NCBI RefSeq assembly: GCF_027580225.2
Contig: NC_073361.2
Span: 26,626,001 to 26,690,000, forward strand
From: Misgurnus anguillicaudatus
Taxonomy: Eukaryota; Chordata; Actinopteri; Cypriniformes; Cobitidae
Length of the DNA: 64,000 bases
Reading direction: 5' to 3'
Shown: piece by piece, positions 9,101-21,659 of the stretch
Position numbering within the stretch: the first letter of the stretch is position 1
How the letters are laid out: each line of letters opens with the position of its first letter
The notes under the pieces: model-generated
Seen by the model: only the letters and a program-made list of their open reading frames with translations
Databases searched by the model: none
What the model was told of the DNA's origin: nothing
Translations under genes and position numbers: made by a program

Positions 9101-10595
9101 CAGACCCGTCGCCAGACCTCAGTCTTAAGGGGGGCATATGAAATGCATGGGAGGGCACACTTATTATTAGCCTACAGTACGTATACTTATAATAATATAT
9201 ACTCTATTCGCGCAGCACGTAATCATCACGTTAAACAACCATCAGCAATATTGTAATAGTTGCTTGTGGGAGTTCTCGGGGCTTAAAACTAGATATAACT
9301 TTATGAATATATAAATAAAACCCTCGGACACGGACGAGTTCTTCTATACCGCCTGTTTATTTTCTCTCCTTCCCCCTTCCGACTTCCCCTTTTTTTATAA
9401 TAAAAGTCCTCACAACAACATCCACTTTAACACAAGTATATACTGCTAAATTAACATTGAGATATTCAAATATAACATCAGAATTAACATTCAGATATTC
9501 AAATATAACATCAGCATTAATCTTTTAAAATAATGTGCTATACTTTGAACTTTTTCACTTTTAACTCTTATACTTTTAACTCTTACAATATGACCAGATA
9601 GCCTATAGCCTACACACCACATTACATATAGAAACAATTTTATGAATATCCATAAATCTATACAACATATTACATGTAACACCAGAGACATCTCTCAAAC
9701 ATTGCATTTTAAAGCAGTCAACAGAGGGATATGCATTGCCATGAGACACGTGCGCAAACACACACATTCACACACACGCACGCAGACTTTGAACCTACGG
9801 TACTGTGGAGGCAGCGCTGTCGTCTCTCCCTTCCCTCCTGTCGGGTTCGGGTCTAAAAGTTTCACATGTGCCTCGGACAAGGGTCGGGTACAACAATAGC
9901 GGCATCGGGTCTCGGGTAATTTAAAAAAGAATGTGTTTTTTCTGAACGGACCCGAGAAGACCCGAACTCTCTCGCCTGTGTGCGTCATTGTCCTTTTCAA
10001 ACCTCTCATCTGTTTACCAAGAGCGCTTGCGACATTGTGCGGTTGTCGGAAGGTTCATTTTCGTTGAGATAAACATGTCAGTCAATTATAAATGTACATT
10101 TTAGCGGTTACGTTGGTGTCGTCGTCAGATAACAAAGTAAAACCAATGGAGCAGCTCGCCAAATTGGTTGCAAGGCCACCGGAGTTTCTTTCTGTCTGAC
10201 TGCTGCGCGTCTTTTGGAGACTGTTGTTGGGCTTTTAACCATTTGCGGATAATATCCATCTTAAAGCAGTATAGCTAAGCGAAAACTCATCCAGTTTAAA
10301 AAAAGTGCGGTAACTGTTGAGCGGCTACACTGACGTAGGCTACGTCACGTACGTGTCGTACGTAGCCTCGTGATAGGCTGTTGCAGTGTAGCTAAATTCC
10401 CATCAATCAAACAAAATCACACAATTGTTTTTTGTATTTTTAATGTTTTAATTATAAAGAATACAACATTAATGCAACACAAAATTAGCAACATTAATAA
10501 TTTAAAATTACAGTATTTTTTTAAATACTGGGGGGGCACAAGCGTCCTTGAGGGCGGGCCCGGCCCCCTAAGGCCCGCCCATAGCGACGGGTGTG
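9101..10595. mobile_element. Non-autonomous hAT-like element
   Basis: The ends are inverted repeats: CAGACCCGTCGC on the left and, read in reverse complement, CACACCCGTCGC on the right (11 of 12). TGTGGTAG occurs just outside both ends (9093-9100 and 10596-10603), a perfect 8-bp duplication typical of hAT transposition. The 1495-bp interior has no transposase-length frame. A nested CGGGTC-rich segment is present near 9838-9975. Confidence 0.85.
9838..9975. repeat. CGGGT-rich inverted segment
   Basis: Blocks reading CGGGTTCGGGTC and CGGGTCTCGGGTAA on the left face GACCCGAGAAGACCCGAA on the right, forming an imperfect inverted repeat inside the hAT-like element. The motif recalls the repeat at 47305-48030. 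Confidence 0.45.
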
Positions 10596-10726
10596 TGTGG
10601 TAGTCACCTACAAGCAAACAACAATATTGATCCAGATGTCTAAATTTAGTGAAACTGTATAAAAACACAAAACATCATGCTGTAGTTAACTCAGCAATTG
10701 TAATACTTGATCTTAGAATTATCATT

Positions 10727-10966
10727 TTAAAGGCGGGATGCATGATCTCTGAAAGCTAATGTTGACATTTGAAATCACTAAAAAAAACACGCCTCTACCC
10801 CAATAGAATCTGGATCTTCTTTTGATAGACCCGCCCCACGCATACGCAACCCAGGCAATGATGTCGGTAAGTAGACACGCCCCTTACTGCTGATTGGCTA
10901 CAAGTGTGTTTTGGTACTTGGCCCGACTCCCAAGTGTTTTTCAAAAATCATGCACCCCGCCTTTAA
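10727..10966. repeat. Palindromic-ended MITE, family E, copy 1
   Basis: Starts TTAAAGGCGGGATGCATGAT and ends with the inverted counterpart (ATCATGCACCCCGCCTTTAA). A second copy at 34694-34890 shares the interior, including GATAGACCCGCCCCAC and ACACGCCCCTTACTGCTGAT. Confidence 0.75.
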
Positions 10967-11269
10967 TGCTATGAAATGCAAGATGCAAAATTTGCCCAAC
11001 GACGTGCATAGCTAGCATGTTGTTGCTATGCAGTTATTAGCAGGCCATCTGTTTGCTGGGTGCTGGCTTACTTACAAAGTCAAAACAGTCCACAAGTCTT
11101 ATTGCAGAACCAAGGTGGAATGAATTACACAAGTTTAGTTGTTAGGGGTTTGCTCAAATTCCCAGATATGAGAAAAAGTGAAGCTTGCCTATGAAAGAAC
11201 CACTATGGAATTACAAATATATTAATTCTGAGATGTACATAAGCTGAATACTTACCCAGCAGAGGCCTG

Positions 11270-11593
11270 TTTTTACACTGGTCAACCCAGTAACTTAGTT
11301 TTCTTAAACCATTCTCTGCAAGCATGTGAAAAAATAGGTCATTGAAATTTGGCTCCCCTTGTGATGTCAGAAGGGGATAATACCGCCCCTTAAACTGCAC
11401 TATCCAACCACGGCACTGGAATTTAGTGCAGAGATCAGCTCATTTGCATTTAAAAGGACACACCCAAAAATGGCACATTTTTGCTTACACCCACAAAGTG
11501 GCAATTTTAACATGCTATAATAAATTATTTATTTACTCTGGGGACGCCAAAAATTTAATGACATCTTAAAAAGTCTTGTGAAATGTCCCCTTT
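11270..11593. repeat. Dispersed repeat, family J, copy 1 (5'-truncated)
   Basis: Shares CAACCCAGTAACTTAG, GATGTCAGAAGGGGATAATA and CTCTGGGGACRCCAAA with copies near 29811, 45098 and 48205. It ends GAAATGTCCCCTTT. The start of the family (TTAAAGGGGACAT) is missing here. Confidence 0.75.
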
Positions 11594-12931
11594 GTTACTC
11601 TTGCAATAGACGATCATGAATAATGACGATTCATTGTTACATCTATGACTTAGAAATGTAAAAAAAAATACGATTTGTAAATCCTTTTCCTTTTAGAGGC
11701 CGCTCGTATCAAGATGCGCTCAAGTTTATTTTAAATCTAGACGTGCGGCAAGCACACATAAATATATTAAATATAAATATATTAACACCGGCCCTCATGG
11801 CCAAAAAAACAGATTGACCCACCGGGAATTCTCCCGGTCCTCCCTATGGCTAATCCGGGCTTGCTGTAACCATTACATATTAATTAACACAGTATGATTA
11901 TGATGGGTGTGCGTGTTTGACTTCTCGAGTGTGTCCAGGAGCGCATGCTTTTTTCCTATTCTGCTCACATCTGATTCCACGTGTCTTTCGCCGAAGAAAA
12001 TCGATTCGCAGAAACGAAGCATCACTTCTGTGTCAATAACTCGCAATCTTTTGATATAAATGAACAGCTCTTGTATATTTTGCTGGTTCAATTACCATTC
12101 CCAGCATTCTGTGCTCGCATTTTCTCGTGAGGGTGTTAGACAGAATGTTCATTATCATACTATAGGTCAGGCCTGTGTGTATTTGCCTAATTGCCTCTCC
12201 TCATACGTGAGGTTTTTTTTTCCCTTTTCGTTATGCCTTTCTGCTTGTTTGATGATGCCAGATTCTTGCTTCGATGTCCTGCCTGATTCTTTCGTACATC
12301 CGTCTGTGCTCGGAATTATTCATCGGAATAGCAGGTGTGACGTGCGGGGGTTCAGTAATCACCTTACCCGCACTGACCAGGCCATGAGGAGCAGGGCATT
12401 GAAGAGATGAGAAGCCTTTTGTTGCGCTATTCTGAGCCCCCCTCCCTTTCCAGAAAATGCCACTCCTGTTGTGACCCCTACAACATCTGCAAAGCTAACC
12501 CATGACAGCACGCCAGACAATGTTACTGCACCAAACAGTGAGGCTTGTTTGAGGGGCGTGAGTGATATGACCCTGTCTGTGAAATCCAGGCTTATATGCA
12601 ATATCAAATATCAATATATAAATATCAAATTTGATTTCAATCTTTGACATGACCTTCCTCAGTCAATATTAAAGATATCAAGGTTAGATTTCTTTACATT
12701 ATGTAGGATGATTTTATGTAGGAAACAGTAAATCACAGTAAAATGACTTTCACGGGAATGATCACATGTGTAGTTAAAAGTATGTAATAGCATTTTTATA
12801 AAGGACCTGTTAGCGGTCAGATTCAGAACGACGATCAAAACTAAGGTAAGAGCATCACCGAGTGGATAATAACGGATACATGGATTGCCGTAAAAAGTCG
12901 TCAGGGAAGCACTTTTGGGAACCATTTTCTC
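11594..12931. other. Mostly single-copy-looking stretch
   Basis: A short GC-rich hairpin (CCGGGAATTCTCCCGG) lies near 11823-11840. From 12440 to 12590 one frame is open after a pyrimidine-rich AG, but no convincing homology was found. No gene is called. Confidence 0.4.
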
Positions 12932-12970
12932 TTAAAGGGATAGTTCACCAAAAAATGAAAATAATGTCAT
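12932..12970. repeat. Angel-type MITE end (fragment)
   Basis: TTAAAGGGATAGTTCACC followed by AAAAATGAAAATAATGTC, the usual start of Angel-type palindromic elements; the rest is missing because family F follows. Confidence 0.55.
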
Positions 12971-14125
12971 TAAAGGAATAGTCCATTTTCTTAAAAGAAA
13001 AATCCAGATAATTTAATAGACACCAACAATAGACACCTGCATTTTGGTCCTGCTAAAAAGTCCTCCGATGATGTAATATGACGATTTTTGCATCATCGGA
13101 GGACTTTTTTGCAGAACCAAAATGCAGATATCTCTCCTCTCAGGGGGAAATGATGGAGGGAAACATGGTCATTCAGTAATACTGCCGGGTTTCTACAGAT
13201 ACAAAGCTGAATGCTAAATCGGTGAAGTATCCCTTTAACTCAACACAGAGTTTCAAAGGACTATAAACAATCTCAAACGAGGCATAAGGGTCTTATCTAG
13301 CGAAACTATTGTCGTTTTTTGACAATAAAAATAAAAAATATGAAGAGTTTCGTTGCAAAACGAGATAACCACCGTTTTTTTAATTGTTCAGAAATCTCGT
13401 TTTTTGGTTGTGCATTCCAATTAATTTCAATGCAACTGCAGTTGCTTTGTTTTGATTTAAACCTTCATAACTTAAAAATTACAGCTAAGTAGTACCATAA
13501 AACAAAATAATAACATGATAACATAATAATAAACATGTTTTGACAAAAATGTTAAAAAATGGATTTATCTCTTTTGCAACGAAACTCTTCATATGCTCTT
13601 TTAAACCACAACTTTTCGTCTAGGTCTGGTCCAGCGCGACCTAACATAAATGCGTAGTGACGTAGGGAGGTCACGTGTTACATATATAAAACGCAAATTT
13701 GCGGACCATTGTAAACAATAAACTGCCACAAAGACATTAATTAGTATCATTTGACATAAAACAATGTAGGAACGGTCCTCTTTCAACACGTGTAAACACT
13801 GGGGCGGGGTTTCGCGTTCATCTTCTGTGACCTCTTGACGTCATGACGTATTGCGTGGGGTCACCTGGCGCATCACGACCGGATCTAGATGAGAAGTTGT
13901 GCTTTAAAGGTGTATATTTGTTGTTTTTCTTGTCAAAGGTGACAGTCGTTTTGCTGGATGGGACCCTTGTGCCTCGTTTGGGATTGTTTGTGGTCCTTTG
14001 AAACTCCGTTGAAAAAAACTGTTACGTGTTGAGTTAAGTGTTAATTGTTGTTGTCTATTAAAGTCCATTAAAATGAAAAAATCCTGCAATGTTTTCCTTA
14101 AAAAACATAATTTCTTCTCGACTGA
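12970..14125. repeat. MITE family F, copy 1, rearranged
   Basis: Begins TTAAAGGAATAGTCCATTTTC and ends with a block containing AAGTCCATTAAAATGAAAAA, both shared with the fuller copy at 36977-37855. The interior shares AAACCACAACTTT and CAGCGCGACCT motifs with that copy but carries extra sequence, including the hairpin at 13037-13127. Confidence 0.6.
13037..13127. repeat. Near-perfect hairpin
   Basis: Arms 13037-13073 and 13091-13127 are 37 bases each with two mismatches and a 17-base loop. They include TCCTCCGATGATG and its complement. Confidence 0.8.
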
Positions 14126-15133
14126 AACATTTTTTTCCCGTATTTTGTTTGTTTGAAAGTAGAGGGTCTCTTCTTTCGTTTATATATTTATAGAATATTT
14201 TTTTTTTGGAAGGCATTTAAAGAGTTAAACTTTGAACATGAAATTGAACCTTAAAATTGTGATGATGATGCTAAAAAGAGAAAAGAATGGCGGTGTTAAT
14301 AATTTAATTCACTAAACAGTATGTGTTATTTTTAAGGATACAGTTTGCCACCTGTGAGATCCCATGGCAGTATATGCTGTGTAATTCTGTTACCATCATT
14401 TCTTTTCCATCAGCATTTTATAAGCAGAAATAATTTATTTGGGTACAGTATGTGTGTTTGTAAACAGTACCGGGGTGACTGAGTTCTACCTGTGAAGAGT
14501 TTGGAGTCATCAAGTGCTGCTCATTCATTTCTAATGCAGTTAAAGATGTCAATATCACAGAATACGCTTCTTTCTTTCATATAAATCCACAGGATTAGAT
14601 CTGAGTGTCAGCTGGCAGACCTGCTTAGTGTCGCCCATCTAAGTAGACTGAATGTGTGTCAGTAGATTACGTTGCTTTTTGAATACTACATTTTTGCTGA
14701 GTTGTGCACAGAATAGTGTTGTGCATAGAAACTGTGTGGATCGACTGGTTGTTTTCACTTTAAGGTGCTACTGTAACTCAGCTCAGTGTTGAAATCCCAG
14801 GAAATACATACAGTTCTGATAAAATGTGTAGCTGGATTAGGATGCAAGTCCAACATAAAAGCATCTGCCATACAGTAAATGCATACAGTAAACGTAACTC
14901 AATCAGGAAGGAAAATTTTTGCTCAGCTGTTGTTCATTAAATGATTGCCTCTGTATACTTTGTAATATTTTTCCTTATAAAACTAAAAACATACTGACAT
15001 GAATGAAAGCATTGTTGACTAGGAAATTACAGACAGAAAAGAGACAAATGTAAGATGGCCGCCAAAGTCTCCATTTGTTCTCCACCTTAATGCTGTCTAG
15101 GAGAAACAACGGAGATATTTAACAGATCTCCTT
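14126..15133. other. Stretch without recognised features
   Basis: Intergenic or intronic-looking, AT-rich sequence with no repeat termini or exon-like frame recognised. Confidence 0.45.
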
Positions 15134-15999
15134 TGTGACCCTGAACCAGTCATAAATAATCATAAATGGTATATTTGTAGCAACAGCCAATAATACATTG
15201 TATGGGTCAAAAGTATACAAAATTTTTATGTCAGAAATCATTAGGATATTAAGTAAAGATCATGTTCCATGAAGATATTTATAAACTTCCTACCAAAAAT
15301 ATCAAAAATGTATTTATCGTTAGTAATATGTGTTGATAAGGACTTTAAAAGCAATTTTCTCAATAATTAGATTTTTTTGCAGCCTCAAATTCCAGATTTT
15401 CAAATACATTATGCATCAATGGAAAGCTTATTTTTCAGCCCAGTCTCACGAAATTTCGTTATATAGTCACGTATTTTTTTTTTTCCGTGCTATTATCACG
15501 AATTTTCGCGTTTTTCGTGATCGTATAACAAATTCCTGTTTTCGTGTGATTATCACGTATTGGTTACTCAACTGTTTTGTTCTATTTTCTTACCATTGTC
15601 GTTTCGGTTTAGGGGTTAGATTTACATAAAATGACATCCCTAACCAAACCCAACTCTAACCTTAACGCCAGGCGACATATAAAAAATTAATCAGAAAAAA
15701 TAGTATAAACCAATATGTAAAGTGACATTCTAATGCAAGCACCAAATCTAACCCTAAACCGAAGTGACAATGGTTTAAAAACAGGAAAAAGCAGTTGAGT
15801 AACCAATACGTGATAATCACACGAAAACAGGAATTCGTTATACGATCCCAAAAAAACGCGAAAATTCGTGATAATAGCACGAAAAAAGAATAAAAAAAAT
15901 ACGTGACTTTGTGAGACTGGGTAGTATTTTTCAGCATGCAGATTATGTATATTAATCTCAATTTCAAAAAATTGACCCTTATGGTGGTCCAGGGTCACA
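15134..15999. mobile_element. DNA transposon family K, copy 1, with nested insert
   Basis: Ends TGTGACCCTGAACCA and, inverted, TGTGACCCTGGACCA (14 of 15). The interior includes TTTGTAGCAACAGCCAATAA and CATTAGGATATTAAGTAAAG, which recur in a partial copy at 20431-20702. It is interrupted at 15439-15924. There is no transposase, so it is non-autonomous. Confidence 0.75.
15439..15924. mobile_element. Palindromic MITE nested in family K
   Basis: Starts CCCAGTCTCAC and ends GTGAGACTGGG. The two halves are inverted copies of each other for most of their length (for example TATTATCACGAATTTTCGCG against CGCGAAAATTCGTGATAATA). A 10-base direct repeat, TATTTTTCAG, flanks it at 15429-15438 and 15925-15934. 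Confidence 0.8.
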
Positions 16000-16009
16000 T
16001 TTGTGATCA

Positions 16010-16318
16010 CCTATAGACCATTCATCGGATGCATGTGCGGTGATGCGATACGCGTCTGGTCTGAACTTTATTTCCGGTTTTAGTTTTTTTAATGGTCTGA
16101 CTAGTTGCTAAACTGAATTCTTGAACAAATACCTCCTTGAAAATAAAAAATGTTTTGTTTCCTTTAATCTACGTGTTGTTTATTTTGCTTGTTATATAAA
16201 TAAACTACGTTTAAAGTACTTTGTTGTTATTTATTCTTAATGGAGTTTACCGGAAGTTACGTGTTGACCACGAAAGCCGCATGTTTATGTTGTTACTGCT
16301 GAAACAAGAATACTTCTT
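16010..16318. repeat. Dispersed repeat, family G, copy 1 (uninterrupted)
   Basis: Shares long blocks with 55806-56382, such as GACTAGTTGCTAAACT, TTGTTATATAAATAAACTAC and GGAGTTTACCGGAAG. Here the block TTTCCTTTAATCTACGTG is continuous, whereas the other copy carries a 283-bp insert at this point. Confidence 0.75.
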
Positions 16319-17508
16319 GATACGCAGTTTATTATTATTATTTAATGATTGGTCCAAAATAAAAATGCATACCCAGCTCTCCCCTTTTTATTATTTTTTG
16401 TAAAAATACGATTTTTATTTAAAAAAAAATCATAATTTCTTCAGTACATTTGCTGCTCTTTTATACAATATATGTTCAGTGCATGAAAATACGACTATTA
16501 GCTTTTCTTTTACACGATTCTTCAAAAAAAGACTTCTAAAAGAAGACTAGTCTTCTTTTATCCCCGTCCTCTGTATCATTAATAAGGGTCATTTAGTGTG
16601 TGGGAGAGAGAGAGAGAGAGAGAGACGAGCGTCGCTCTTTGTCTTTAGTGACACCGCCGCCACCAAATGAGGAGAGACAATGTCTCCAACTGATCAATGA
16701 GGGGAAAAAGGCTGCCTGTGAAATGAGGTTAAATCTAATGTGATAAACGGCTCCGTCTGTCAGCGGATCACGTCAGAGGTTTTAATTTTATTCAAGACAT
16801 TGCGGTGCAGGTAAATAAATACGGGATGTAATGTAAGGAGGCGCGGCTCTCCCTAAAGAACCACAGCTTGGGACTTCAGAGGGGGTTGAAGATGATTAGA
16901 TCTTCTGCAGACGTATTACCCCAAGATTTCCAGATCTGACTAGAGTATGTGTCTAAAACAAATATATTACAATATTAGAGCTATGATGCAGCTGATGACC
17001 CTACAATCCCTAAAAAATGTGTTACACAGGTTCTTTGAAGGGATGCCATAGTAGAACCCTTTTTGGTTCCTCAAAGAACTATAGGAACCATTGTCTTTTT
17101 TTAATAGTGTATTTATTTGGTAATATAATGCAGTCAAGTGATTTCAAGTGTTTTTGTTCACTTCACAACCAGGAGGTCCCTGGTTTGAGCCTGCATGTTA
17201 GCAGAAAATAAAATAGCTTTTTACTGTCATTGTACAGCTATTAACAATGTTTAGCTTTTGCATTAAACAGGGTTCCCACAGGTCCTTGAAATCCTTGAAA
17301 GTCTGTGAATCTGGGTAAAAAATAATTTCTATAAATATTGCCATATAGGTTCAGGAATGGCATTAAGAAATAAGTAAATAAATATTCACTTCTTCTCTCG
17401 GTTCACAATACTTTCCACTTTTTTACAATGTATCAATTTGTTAATGAAAACTAAAACCTAAAAATGTTTGCAGAGGACAATGATTGGTTTTCATTTAAAT
17501 CTTTGCAG
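16319..17508. other. Intron-like stretch upstream of DPYD exon 19 remnant
   Basis: Contains a (GA)n microsatellite at about 16604-16624 and a small GGTTCTTTGAAGG / GGTTCCTCAAAGAAC repeat near 17029-17093. No gene is seen. Confidence 0.4.
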
Positions 17509-17632
17509 GAAATGTGATTCGCCCAAATCCATTACTACCACAGTCAAAGCTCTGCCTGTATTTCCCATTCTAGCCACCGGGGGCATTGACTTTGCTGAGT
17601 CTGGACTCTAGTTGCTCCACGCCGGGCCACAG
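17509..17632 (+). pseudogene. dpyd: DPYD exon 19 remnant
   Basis: A good acceptor (CTTTGCAG) precedes 17509 and a GTATGC donor follows 17632. The 3' half translates as ALPVFPILATGGIDFAESGL, near-identical to the FMN-binding barrel segment of DPYD, then hits TAG at 17609-17611, where the functional protein has Gln (CAG to TAG). The start keeps the split-Gly phase and an IRP tripeptide, but the frame shifts between the start and ALP. Length is 124 bases against 143 in human, a 19-base deficit that is not a multiple of three. Confidence 0.9.
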
Positions 17633-19371
17633 GTATGCGGTTTTATCATGGATAAGTTGTGTCGAATGTCTTTAGCAATCTTTTATATAAACCCCAGCTC
17701 AAGTCAAACTATGTTTATAGTTTCTTATAATTTTGGGGAGGTTGCATTTTGTTTACGCTTGATACACAATTACTTTTAATTGGTATTGTCAGCACTGCGT
17801 TTGCCACAGCTGTACACAAAGTTTTAATGAGAAAACTTTGTTGTAAATGAGATACAGTACAGTTAAGCATAATATTTGGATTGCAGATTGAACTGTTTCT
17901 AAACTCTCCATGTCAGGGTTTGCTTGTGTCTGGGGAGTAATCATTTAGAGAATCTGTATGCAAATTGAATTCCTATCTTTGAATAAATGCATTTACTATT
18001 TTTAAAGGTTGATTTAATGTTTCAGTAATGCCTTTTCCTTTCCTACCTGTTCGGTGCGAACACTTGGGATCTGAAGAGCTTTTTGCATTCAGAGATTTGT
18101 CCTGTGAGTTGATATGAAAATTTAATTACGGAATAAGTTGGGCTCTTGATAGAATCATAATGCTTTCAATTACAGATTCACTGCTTTAAAAAGGCCGTAA
18201 TTTGCGTTTCATCTAACACAATATAATCATTATTTGTAAGCTTTTTTCGGGGGTGATGAAAGGAAATAGATTTTCTTGTTAATATTTTGGGTTTAGTGGA
18301 GGATTAGAGCTATGGATTGTGAGGTTTGTAACAGGGAGATGAGTTTGTCGAGAGCACACGCTGTGGCGTGCGTTCTTTCAAATGCATCAAAGAGTTTGAC
18401 TGCTGAGAGGTCGGAAAAATAACCGCATGCAACGCGCATCCGCATGCATCGCTACCAAAGGCAAAAACACCGATTCTGATTACTGTTTCCTCCCAAGATG
18501 CTTTGCATTGTTTTATCCTTACGGATAAACTTGCACATCCACCCTTACCTTGTTTTTTCCCCGCACGCTTGTTGAATTCAGGTCAGGTCTGGGTCAATGG
18601 AGAAACGAAGCACCTTTGGATATGAAACGGGGTGGTTGAAGAATGCGCTGTAATGCGAACTGTTGCAATCAGCACTTCTTGTAGTTGGAACTGAAGAGAC
18701 ACTGAATGGATGAATCAGGCTTTTCAACACATATGAAACATCTCAGGGTAAACACGAACGCTGTAGGCACTCGTGCTATTGTTTCTCGGCAGACGCATTG
18801 ATTCTGCGCCACATCAAAAGTATTCTCCTAAGAACAAATAATATAATGAAGTCCATTCATATCCTGTATTGATTTCTCTGTGGATCGAATAGTGTTGAAC
18901 CTGCGGTTATTTGACTTTCCTTGGTTATTGAAGACAGGATATAGGATGTGTCTATACCGAAGCCTTCTTTATCTCATTAACTTGGAGAAAAACATAAATG
19001 TAGATATTCATTGATACCTGCGGTCTTTCAGCTGCAGTTTAAGTTTCTCATTAAGTCAAGCAAATGTGCACCAAAGAGACAAAATATTTCTTTGAAATGA
19101 TGCAGAGTTTGTTGGAGAACTGCAGATCTGTTATTAAAATCATAACTCAGTTATTACTACGGTTCAGACAGATTCATATCACACTTATGTTTGTTACAAC
19201 AGCAGTAGCTGTCACACTTTTAAAGAGATTCGATTAGTGAAGAACTTTAGTGGAATCTATTCGTTCAGACCATTTGTGTTTGTTTAAAACCCAATTCACA
19301 GATTCTTTTGAGTTATTTCGTAAAACATATGCTTTTTTGCATACCTAATTTTTAATTATATAGCAACCCAG
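17633..19371. other. Intron remnant, mostly repeat-poor
   Basis: No repeat ends or exon-like frames recognised. It lies between the exon 19 remnant and the next repeat. Confidence 0.45.
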
Positions 19372-19409
19372 GCTCCCTCGCCATACATACCTCTGCCTAC
19401 ATTTCTGCC

Positions 19410-19668
19410 AACAGGTGGCGCCTGTGTGTGGCGCCCAGCTTTGACTCAGGAAGTTGCTCAAATCCCTGTCGCGCCACAGAGCGTCACTCACATAGTTTAA
19501 CATTAAATAACCTTGGCTGCTAACGTATATATTTTGGATTTTGATGTAGACGCTATCTGACTAAGCTCGCGCTATTTAATGTGCACTTCCGGTGTACGAA
19601 ACCTCCGAGTTGTTTTAGATGTGAATCGACGCGGCGCTGAGCTGCGCATCCGGTGTGCAACGCCCTTA
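19410..19668. repeat. GC-rich MITE family D, copy 1 (degraded)
   Basis: Shares ACAGGTGGCGCCTG, GTGACTCAGGAAGTTG-like, GACGCTATCTGAC and GTGCACTTCCGGT blocks with the better preserved copy at 60140-60505. The termini are weaker here. Confidence 0.7.
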
Positions 19669-19984
19669 AGATGCGTTGCTCCGCTACATATCGCAGCATC
19701 TTTTAAAGGAATGTCCACTAGAGGTATTTGGTTTTTCTTTGTTCTGATGTCTGCAACAAATACCTTATGGAAAATAAAAATGTTTCGGTTTCAGAAGGTG
19801 AGGGGAGACGGCAAGCATGGAGCACCACTGTGCAAATTTAGCAGCCAGGCAAGAATCTGTAGCTCACATTGTATACATTCATTTTACAAATTTTAATGTC
19901 CAAGAGACTGAATAATAATCTCGTAAATTTTAATCCTTTAATTGTTCATATTTAAATGTTTATGTGCTGCTGCGCATCCATGTG

Positions 19985-20275
19985 TGTGATAAGCAAACAT
20001 GTGTTGTCATCGCATTTTACATTAAATAACAAAAACAATATTGCGCCATTGACTTTAGACCAGGTTTTAGTTGGTCAATGGAGTAGTCTAATATAAAATA
20101 GCAACGCGCCAACAATGCGCCTGAACAAACCTTGTTTTCAGACCAGAACGGCCATGGTCGCAAAACTGGGGCAAATGCATTTGCTATTTAAACAACGTTG
20201 CGCTGAACGTGAAAATGAGAATTGCGCCGGGTTGAAACTTGCAAATGGCACTTGCCATGGATTTATTGCATTTTG
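19985..20275. repeat. Dispersed DNA-transposon-like repeat
   Basis: GCGCCATTGACTTTAGACC, CAACGCGCCAACAATGCGCC and AATTGCGCCGGGTTGAAAC resemble a repeat common in zebrafish; this rests on memory. There is no second copy in the window. Confidence 0.4.
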
Positions 20276-20430
20276 CTGAAAAAATAATCAGTTTTTATAG
20301 TAAATCTTTAAAAATCAAATCATGGATTTGAATGTTTAATGTTATTATAACCTAAAGATGCTATGTGAAAGTTTGTAACAGAAAATAGTGGTTTTCATCT
20401 TCTAACTTTATTGCGTTTTGGAACCAAACT

Positions 20431-20702
20431 CTTTATTTGTAGCAATAGCCAAAAATACAATGTATGGGTCAAAATTGTAGATTTTTATGTAGAAATCATT
20501 AGGATATTATGTAAAGATTATGTTCCATGTAGATACTTTGTAAATTTCCTAATGTAAATATATCAAAACTTTTATTTTTGTGAGTGGATGCAGTTCTAAG
20601 GACTTCATTAGCTGTAAAGGCGATTTTATAAATATGTTTATTTTCTTGCACCCTCACATTCCAGATTTTCAAATAGTTGTATCTCGGCCAAAAATTGTCC
20701 TG
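20431..20702. repeat. DNA transposon family K, copy 2 (partial)
   Basis: Matches the interior of 15134-15999: TTTGTAGCAATAGCCAAAAA, CATTAGGATATTATGTAAAG, then CATTCCAGATTTTCAAATA. Both termini are missing. Confidence 0.7.
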
Positions 20703-21659
20703 TACTTTACATCATTTACACATTTGCTTTGTTCTTCGGTCACACTACATACACGTAGCTTCATTTGACTAAACAGGAGGACAAATAACACATACGGCTT
20801 TCACATTCCCTGAGTTTTTCTGACCATATGTGCTTCATTTATAACACAATCTTCTTGTAGATCGATAGTCTTTAGTTGATTTATTACTAAATACATTGGT
20901 TTACAATCACCCTGTAGGGGATCTGTGATCCTCATGGTGCGTATTGACTTTCGTGTGTTTTAGTGTAAAAGTAACTCACCTGTGTGTAGTGCCTGTCACT
21001 TTTACAAGAAAAAGAAACTGTCAAATGACTTTCATTTACTCAGAGCAATGATGTCTAACGTTTACACTCAGCGTTGTCGTAAAATAAAACGTCTGTTCCT
21101 TTAATAAGACCCTGTTATGATAGATTTTCGCCTGTCATAATGAGACGTAAAATAGCTGCATTTAGAGGCAGCTGTCGAAGATCAGGACGGCGTTTTCATT
21201 GGGAGGTCTTTGGGGGCAATGGAGCAATATTTCACTAATGGCAGAGCTGGTTCAATCTTAATGATCCACTCTGTAATTTGGGTCCTTCCCGGTGCATGTA
21301 AACAGTTGCGAACGGCAATAAAGAGACTGTCATCAGGTAGTAAAAATGACTTGTGGCCCAGAAAACATCAGGAATTTGTAATTTCGTTTCAAACGGCTAA
21401 ATGTTTCCATAGAGGGGTGAAAAACAAAACATTCGCCAACAACACAAAGTGTGCTTTTAATGAGCTGTGTGGTAAGTGTTTAACCCAGCAGGCACAAAAA
21501 CGTTTTCCAGAAAATTCACATTTGCATTTTGGTTGCCATTAGGTTAGGTCACAGATTAAATTTTCAGAAGCCTTAGAAACCACACCTCAAATTATAGATA
21601 AAAAACGGTAACCCAAACATGTACAATTTCTGTCATGTACGAGTTAAAAAGATTATCAG
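20703..21659. other. Stretch without recognised features
   Basis: Includes an open + strand frame at 21210-21542 (110 codons) with no recognised motifs. Its composition is not coding-like enough to call a gene. Confidence 0.4.

Noticed and set aside
12439..12597. Open frame after CTTTCCAG with SAKLT and DNVT segments that faintly recall DPYD exon 17
   Set aside because: Only scattered identities; what follows does not fit exon 18, and intron positions do not fit.
15687..16010. Minus-strand frames of 101 and 107 codons
   Set aside because: They lie across a palindromic MITE and the end of family K; the plus strand gives a mirror-image peptide.
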